Positions 59,533-64,000 of a stretch of 64,000 nucleotides of DNA are shown here, piece after piece. The DNA is from Lachnospiraceae bacterium NC2004 (GTDB lineage: Bacteria > Bacillota > Clostridia > Lachnospirales > Lachnospiraceae). Within the stretch, counting starts at the first letter, position 1. Each line of letters begins with the position of its first letter. The notes beneath the pieces are model-generated. The model was not told the DNA's origin. It ran no database searches and was given only the letters and a program-made list of their open reading frames with translations. The translations under genes and the position numbers were made by a program. The stretch is from NCBI GenBank assembly GCA_000621905.1, contig JHXB01000002.1, forward strand, positions 186,001 to 250,000, read 5' to 3'.

Positions 59533-59561
59533 TATACAAACCGTTTTGATTGTTGTATAGT
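59533..59561 (+). promoter_or_regulatory. Promoter of metY
   Basis: TATACA (59533-59538), 17-nt spacer, TATAGT (59556-59561). The weak -35 fits activator dependence. Confidence 0.62.
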
Positions 59562-59624
59562 AATATCAACAAAGAGATAACACCTTAGAAATTATTCAGG
59601 TGATTAACGAAAGGAGATATTATT

Positions 59625-60923
59625 ATGAGTGAACATCAGTACAAATTTGAAACATTACAGTTACATGTAGGTCAGGAGCAGGCAGATCCAACAACGGATG
59701 CCAGAGCAGTTCCTATTTATCAGACAACATCTTATGTATTCCACAATGCACAGCATGCTGCAGACAGATTTAACTTAAGAGATGCAGGTAACATTTACGG
59801 AAGACTTACCAACTCTACTCAGGGAGTTTTAGAGGACAGAGTTGCAGCCTTAGAGGGTGGTGTTGCAGGTCTTGCAGTTGCAGCCGGTGCAGCAGCAGTT
59901 ACATATTCGCTTATAGCTCTTGCTAAATCAGGTGATCATATCGTAGCACAGAAGACAATCTACGGTGGAAGTTATAACTTATTAGATCAGACTCTTAAAG
60001 GTTATGGCATTGATTCAACATTTGTGGACATCCATAATCATCAAGAGGTGGAAGCAGCAATCAAGGACAACACCAAAGCATTGTTCATTGAGACACTTGG
60101 TAACCCTGGTTCTGATATTCCTGATATTGACGCGTTGGCAGACATAGCTCACAAGCACAAGATTCCGCTTGTGATTGACAATACTTTTGGAACTCCTTAT
60201 TTAATCCGTCCGATCGAGCATGGTGCAGATGTTGTAATACATTCAGCTACCAAGTTCATCGGAGGTCACGGATCTACACTTGGTGGAGTTATCGTAGACG
60301 CAGGTAAGTTCGACTGGGAAGCATCAGGCAAGTTCCCTCAGTTTACCGAGCCTAACCCAAGTTACCATGGAGTATCATTTGTAGGTGCCGCAGGAGCAGC
60401 AGCTTACATAACATATATCAGAGCAATCCTTTTAAGAGATACCGGTTCTTCAATCTCTCCTCTTAATGCATGGATACTCTTACAGGGATTAGAGACTCTT
60501 TCACTTCGTCTTGATAGACACGTTGAGAATACTCTTAAAGTTGTTGATTTCCTTAAGAATCATCCACTTGTAGAGTCAGTTTCTCACCCATCTATCGAGA
60601 GCCATCCACAGCATGAGCTCTATAAGAAGTATTTCCCTAACGGTGGTGGTTCAATATTTACATTTGACATCAAAGGTGGTAAGGAAGAGGCATACGCATT
60701 TATCGATGGATTAAAGATATTCTCTCTTTTGGCAAATGTTGCCGATGTTAAGAGCCTTGTTATCCATCCATATGACACCACTCACGCTGAGATGACCCCT
60801 GAGCAGCTTGCTGAAGTTGGAATCAGCCAGGCTACAATCAGACTCTCAATCGGTACAGAGCATATCGATGATATTATCTGGGATTTAGAGCAGGGATTCG
60901 AGGCCGTTAAGAATCTTAAATAA
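59625..60923 (+). CDS. metY: O-acetylhomoserine sulfhydrylase
   Basis: 432 residues, the longer length typical of MetY rather than MetB. Blocks QTTSYVF, GRLTNSTQ, VIDNTFGTPYL, the PLP lysine K210 in HSATKFIGGHG, and LRLDRHVENTLKV are intact. It makes homocysteine (or methionine with methanethiol) from O-acetylhomoserine. It stands alone between a palindromic repeat and a terminator and is preceded by the best copy of the shared sulfur dyad. AAAGGAGA precedes the ATG. Confidence 0.95.
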   Translation: MSEHQYKFETLQLHVGQEQADPTTDARAVPIYQTTSYVFHNAQHAADRFNLRDAGNIYGRLTNSTQGVLEDRVAALEGGVAGLAVAAGAAAVTYSLIALAKSGDHIVAQKTIYGGSYNLLDQTLKGYGIDSTFVDIHNHQEVEAAIKDNTKALFIETLGNPGSDIPDIDALADIAHKHKIPLVIDNTFGTPYLIRPIEHGADVVIHSATKFIGGHGSTLGGVIVDAGKFDWEASGKFPQFTEPNPSYHGVSFVGAAGAAAYITYIRAILLRDTGSSISPLNAWILLQGLETLSLRLDRHVENTLKVVDFLKNHPLVESVSHPSIESHPQHELYKKYFPNGGGSIFTFDIKGGKEEAYAFIDGLKIFSLLANVADVKSLVIHPYDTTHAEMTPEQLAEVGISQATIRLSIGTEHIDDIIWDLEQGFEAVKNLK

Positions 60924-60967
60924 GTTCTATTTTGACATTATCTAACACCTATCTCCATAAATGTATG

Positions 60968-60993
60968 GCAGGCGCTCATTTGCGCCTGCTTTT
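60968..60993 (+). terminator. Intrinsic terminator after metY
   Basis: GCAGGCGC (60968-60975) pairs perfectly with GCGCCTGC (60982-60989), followed by four T residues. Confidence 0.88.
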
Positions 60994-61000
60994 AATGTGC

Positions 61001-61274
61001 TAATTAACCAGTGGGGCCTGTCCCAATGTCATTTAGTTATGCTTTTAACATACTAATACATACCAAATACATGTCATTCTGAGCGTAAGCGAAGAATCTT
61101 TATCCCGAATGAAATGAGGGATAATAGTTACCGTAACTTTATAAATACTAAAGCTTGAAGAAGCATTGACCTTCTAAAGAAGGTCAAAGATCCTTCGCTC
61201 CGCTCAGGATGACATTTTTTTAGTTATGAAATTCCTTATCTTAATGACATTGGCCTGTCCCCACTGGTAAATTA
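61001..61274. repeat. Split GGGGACAG-type repeat enclosing a MITE-like element
   Basis: The left arm (61001-61033) begins TAATTAACCAGTGGGG and ends CAATGTCATT. The right arm (61243-61274) is its near complement, ending CCCCACTGGTAAATTA. Between them lies element A (61072-61214), so one repeat seems to have inserted into, or between the arms of, the other. It fills most of the 408-nt gap before the membrane protein gene; I see no gene in the rest. Confidence 0.75.
61072..61214. repeat. MITE-like element A, full copy in inverse orientation (143 bp)
   Basis: Begins TGTCATTCTGAGCGTAAGCG and ends with the complement of TGTCATCCTGAGCGGAGCG. Internal hairpins ATCCC...GGGAT (about 61102-61122) and GACCTTC...GAAGGTC-like (61169-61186) are the same two as at 37041-37173 but in reversed order. 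The central 40-50 nt differ between copies. Confidence 0.86.
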
Positions 61275-61331
61275 GCGTTTCTACTTGCATTTAATTCAAA
61301 TGAGAAGTAGAATACATAGCGGAGGAATTAT

Positions 61332-62639
61332 ATGAAAGTTAAGAGTTTATTGCGTTATTTAATAATATTTCTTGTTACGGTTACAGTATTGCTAACCGCT
61401 TTAGTTGTCAGTGCCTTAATTCCGAGAAAGAGTATTCAAAAGAATATGGAGAAATCGGCCGGTGTGTTGCTCAAGTCAGAAAACGCGCATTTTATGATTA
61501 AAGATGCGCCGGAGAGCCGGATCGATTCATATGCTGATGTCATATGGCTTTCTATCGCATACGGATACAACAATAAAGCACCATTATCATCGGTGTTGTG
61601 GTCGAAGTTTTATCGCGAGGAAGGTTTGGAGACTAATGAGGCCTTTTATAGACAGATTGTCGATAAAGCAGAAAGCAATCAAGAATATCTTCGTTATTGG
61701 CATGGTGGCAATACGCTTGTACGGTTGTTTCATTTGTTTACAGACATACAAGGAATGTACATTTTTAACTGTATAGCGATGTTTATTACAATAGCTGTTT
61801 TTATATACATTCTATGGACAAATGCTATGCGAAGCGAGGCTATAGCAACTATACTTTCACTTCTGGCAGTCGGAATATGGTATGTGCCTTTATGTCTTGA
61901 GTATACCTGGGTAATAGAATGGGCTCTAATTGCTTCTATAATGGCTGTACATAATACTGTTTGTGGTAGATTTGGTAATCTTGGAGTTTTATTTATGGTT
62001 ATCGGAATGGTAGCTATATATCTTGATTTCTTAACAACAGAGACACTTGCTTTGCTTATTCCTCTTTTGCTTACCATGGCTGCTAAACGTAGTGTATCTG
62101 GTTCGTGGGATAGAAATGATACTAAACTTACTGTTAAATATGCGATTCTTTGGCTTGTAGGTTACGTTGGTATGTGGGTTAGTAAATGGATAGTATCTGC
62201 TGTCGTATTGAGGATTAACGTACTTCCTTATGTGACGGGACATGTTGCACAGTGGCTTGGCAACGAGGTGTCAGATGGGGTTCAATATTCAATGCCGGAA
62301 CTTATCTACTATGCGTTGATAGGTAATTTACAGTGTGTATTTCCTTTTAATCTTAAATCAATAGGGATATTTGTCTTTGTGGTTTTTCTTTTACTCTATT
62401 CATACTTTTGCTTTGTGTATAAAGATAAGAATGCGTATAAAGAGCTTATAGTGCTCTACATTTTTCTTTCTTTTATACCATTTGCAAGAATCGTAATCAT
62501 GCATAGTCATGCGTTCAGACATCTATTCTTTACTCATAGAGCGTTCGCGGGAACGATATTGGCATTGATGCTTGTTCTGATAGAAACAACTAATGGGAGG
62601 TGGCCAAAGAATGCGCCCAAGAAATCCGGAAGAGCTTGA
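61332..62639 (+). CDS. Polytopic membrane protein, possible GT-C-type glycosyltransferase
   Basis: 435 residues. TM1 at about 9-30, then a long outside loop (30-125) holding ESRIDSYADV, then about nine further membrane helices. A large first outer loop with acidic residues followed by many helices is the layout of GT-C enzymes that use polyprenyl-phosphate sugars, but I see no definitive motif. The next gene, a dolichol-phosphate-sugar-synthase-like GT2, overlaps it by 29 nt and would make such a donor, which supports the idea. GGAGGAATT precedes the ATG. The function stays putative. Confidence 0.7.
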   Translation: MKVKSLLRYLIIFLVTVTVLLTALVVSALIPRKSIQKNMEKSAGVLLKSENAHFMIKDAPESRIDSYADVIWLSIAYGYNNKAPLSSVLWSKFYREEGLETNEAFYRQIVDKAESNQEYLRYWHGGNTLVRLFHLFTDIQGMYIFNCIAMFITIAVFIYILWTNAMRSEAIATILSLLAVGIWYVPLCLEYTWVIEWALIASIMAVHNTVCGRFGNLGVLFMVIGMVAIYLDFLTTETLALLIPLLLTMAAKRSVSGSWDRNDTKLTVKYAILWLVGYVGMWVSKWIVSAVVLRINVLPYVTGHVAQWLGNEVSDGVQYSMPELIYYALIGNLQCVFPFNLKSIGIFVFVVFLLLYSYFCFVYKDKNAYKELIVLYIFLSFIPFARIVIMHSHAFRHLFFTHRAFAGTILALMLVLIETTNGRWPKNAPKKSGRA

Positions 62640-63312
62640 GCTGTCTGTCATTCTTCCATGTCTAAACGAAGAAGAAACTATAGAAAAATGTGTGCTTGAT
62701 GCCCAAAGCTACTTTGAGAGAAATAACATAAACGGAGAAGTGATAGTGGTAGATAACGGAAGTTCAGATGCCTCAGAATCAATTGCCCGTAAAGCCGGTG
62801 CGAATGTTATAATGGAGCCGAAGTCCGGTTATGGTAATGCGCTGATTAGGGGCTTGTCAGAAAGCCGCGGTAAAGTACTGATACTTGCAGACTCAGATAC
62901 GACATATGATGTCAGTGACTTAACAGATATCTATACACCTCTAATCAATAACGAGGCTGATGTTGTAATCGGAGACAGGTTCTTAGGAGGTATAAAGGAG
63001 GGAGCAATGTCATTTTCTCATAAAATTGGTGTTCCTATACTTTCATTTTTGGGAAGAATGAGATATAATGTTGAAGTTAATGATTTTCACTGTGGATTAA
63101 GAGGACTTACAAGAGAGGCACTTATCAAGATGGAACTTCGCACTCCCGGAATGGAATTTGCTACGGAGTTTATCGCAGAGGCCGCAAGGAATAATCTAGC
63201 TATTAAACAGACGCCTGTAGTATTATACGCTCCGCCAAGTGGAAGGTCATCTAAGCTTCACACTGTTCGTGATGGTTTCAGGCACCTGTTTTATATAATA
63301 TTTCATAAATAA
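62611..63312 (+). CDS. Family 2 glycosyltransferase (polyprenyl-phosphate sugar synthase-like)
   Basis: 233 residues from ATG 62611, preceded by GGGAGGTGG (62594-62602) inside the previous gene; an earlier ATG at 62593 has no site. GT-A signatures are SVILPCLNEEETIEKCV, VDNGSSDASE and the DxD-like LADSDTTYD. The middle block NDFHCGLRGLTREALIKM is typical of DPM1/GtrB-like enzymes of the GT2 family. There is no C-terminal membrane pair, so it is a soluble or peripheral type. It likely charges a polyprenyl phosphate with a sugar for transfer outside the cell. It overlaps the preceding membrane protein gene and is followed after 15 nt by a secreted protein gene. Confidence 0.88.
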   Translation: MRPRNPEELELSVILPCLNEEETIEKCVLDAQSYFERNNINGEVIVVDNGSSDASESIARKAGANVIMEPKSGYGNALIRGLSESRGKVLILADSDTTYDVSDLTDIYTPLINNEADVVIGDRFLGGIKEGAMSFSHKIGVPILSFLGRMRYNVEVNDFHCGLRGLTREALIKMELRTPGMEFATEFIAEAARNNLAIKQTPVVLYAPPSGRSSKLHTVRDGFRHLFYIIFHK

Positions 63313-63327
63313 GAAAGGATGTTAACG

Positions 63328-64000
63328 ATGAACAAGAGTATCATCAAAAAAAGAAGAAGACAATTCTTCGCAATCAGTTTAACAGCACTTATTGTTTTAC
63401 AGTGTGTATTTGGGTTTGATTTTAACTTTAAGGATTCCAATGGAATCTTTAAGCCTTTCCCACCGGCATATGCCGGCAGTTCAAGTGGATCATCAGGTTC
63501 TGGTAGCACAGAGTATCAACCTGCGCCATACACCCCGCCTACATACACTGAGCCAAGCTATGAGCTTTTAAGATCAGTTGCTGAGCCACAGCTTTCAGGT
63601 TCATTCCTCGTAGGTACTGACATTAAGTCTAAATTACCTGAAAGCACAACAATAACGCTTACTAACAATACTGATCGCTCTGCGACAATCACATGGACTC
63701 TTTTAAGTAGTTCCGATGCAGAAGAGAAGTATACCGGAAATGTTAATCTCCCTTCTGATGTAAAGAATTTTTTCGATGTTCCAACGAATTTTACTTATAC
63801 GGCGACCATAACAGGTTACAAGCTTGTATCATTTGACGCAGGCCCTGCTGTTGGTATCCACGACAAAGACGCATCTTCTGACGCAATTAAGGCTGCACTT
63901 TCTGCAAATGCAACTCTTCGCGTTTTAAAGGGTAAGGAAGAAACCACCAAACAAGCTCCTATCACCTGGAAAGAAGTTAGTTCCAACGCAAGCGCTAACG
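63328..64000 (+). CDS. Secreted protein, 3' end outside window
   Basis: An open frame runs from ATG 63328 (AAGAAAGGAT upstream) to the end of the window, 224 codons. A basic start (KKRRRQ), a hydrophobic stretch (about 13-30) and a candidate cleavage site near AYA-GSSS (about 47-52) form a long signal peptide. Then come Ser/Gly and Pro/Tyr/Thr linkers (SSGSSGSG, PAPYTPPTYTEPSYE) and a strand-rich region rich in Thr, Ser and Asn. It is probably the start of a large extracellular protein of the same style as the truncated one at the window start. Family not recognised. Closeness to the glycosyltransferases suggests it could be glycosylated. Confidence 0.8.
   Translation, partial: MNKSIIKKRRRQFFAISLTALIVLQCVFGFDFNFKDSNGIFKPFPPAYAGSSSGSSGSGSTEYQPAPYTPPTYTEPSYELLRSVAEPQLSGSFLVGTDIKSKLPESTTITLTNNTDRSATITWTLLSSSDAEEKYTGNVNLPSDVKNFFDVPTNFTYTATITGYKLVSFDAGPAVGIHDKDASSDAIKAALSANATLRVLKGKEETTKQAPITWKEVSSNASAN

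Noticed and set aside
1-64000. Prophage, integrative element or transposon genes
   Set aside because: No integrase, transposase, portal, terminase or relaxase motifs in any frame, and no tRNA-flanked boundaries.

Overview
The window looks like chromosomal DNA of a low-GC, anaerobic, probably motile member of the Clostridia, most likely a Lachnospiraceae (Butyrivibrio/Pseudobutyrivibrio-like) species. This is inferred from AT-rich codon use, strong AGGAGG ribosome sites, TTGACA/TATAAT promoters with 17-bp spacing, many c-di-GMP and hybrid-kinase genes, a sucrose PTS locus and CrcB/MetNIQ/MATE genes of clostridial type. No rRNA, tRNA, transposase, phage or CRISPR was seen.

Layout. 1-5.7 kb: the 3' part of a giant surface-type protein, a small unknown protein and an RsbW-like anti-sigma kinase. 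5.7-7.2 kb: an Asn-rich helical protein. 7.3-10.2 kb: an MBOAT/DHHW pair for O-acetylating a surface polymer. 10.3-16.8 kb: a lipoprotein, a DUF2156 protein, an unusual beta-propeller/sensor/MFS fusion and a SpoIIE-type PP2C phosphatase. 16.9-21.6 kb: a 1,586-residue protein whose C-terminal third carries catalytic-loop motifs of the PI3/4-kinase-like superfamily. 21.7-42.4 kb: signalling genes (two GGDEF proteins, one GGDEF-EAL protein, two hybrid histidine kinases, one chemoreceptor) interleaved with a 2H phosphoesterase, a fluoride channel, an AhpD-like protein with metNIQ, a DUF4143 ATPase, a MATE exporter and a secreted Ig-like protein. 42.6-50.6 kb: sulfur and thiol metabolism (alcohol dehydrogenase, trans-sulfuration lyase, cysteine-synthase-family enzyme, then a class II amidotransferase/GCS2-like ligase/GshA-like ligase operon and a LysR regulator). 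50.7-59.4 kb: a full sucrose PTS locus (GH13 enzyme, LacI, HAD phosphatase, EIIBCA, HPr, fructokinase, EI). 59.6-60.9 kb: MetY. 61.3-64 kb: a membrane glycosyltransferase-like protein, a GT2 enzyme and the start of a secreted protein cut by the window edge.

How it works together. Four sulfur-related transcription units (AhpD-like-metNIQ, adh-lyase-cysK, amidotransferase-GCS2-gshA, metY) carry the same GGTTATA/TATAACC dyad, each time with exactly 54 nt from its centre to the first base of the -10 box. That geometry places the dyad near -66, typical of a LysR-type activator, and the LysR gene at 49.7 kb is the nearest candidate. The sucrose genes have two promoters, each with a matching LacI-type operator just downstream of the -10. 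Two families of non-coding repeats are scattered between genes: GGGGACAG palindromes of about 80-90 nt, and MITE-like elements with TGTCATYCTGAGCG ends. One copy of the second is nested inside the first at 61 kb.

The most interesting candidates for undescribed biology are the PI3/4-kinase-like giant and its Asn-rich companion, the amidotransferase with two glutamate-cysteine-ligase families, the shared sulfur operator, the propeller-MFS/PP2C sensor pair and the 23-bp tandem array whose last unit supplies the -35 box of the DUF4143 ATPase gene. All functions are read from sequence motifs by eye; no database search was run.
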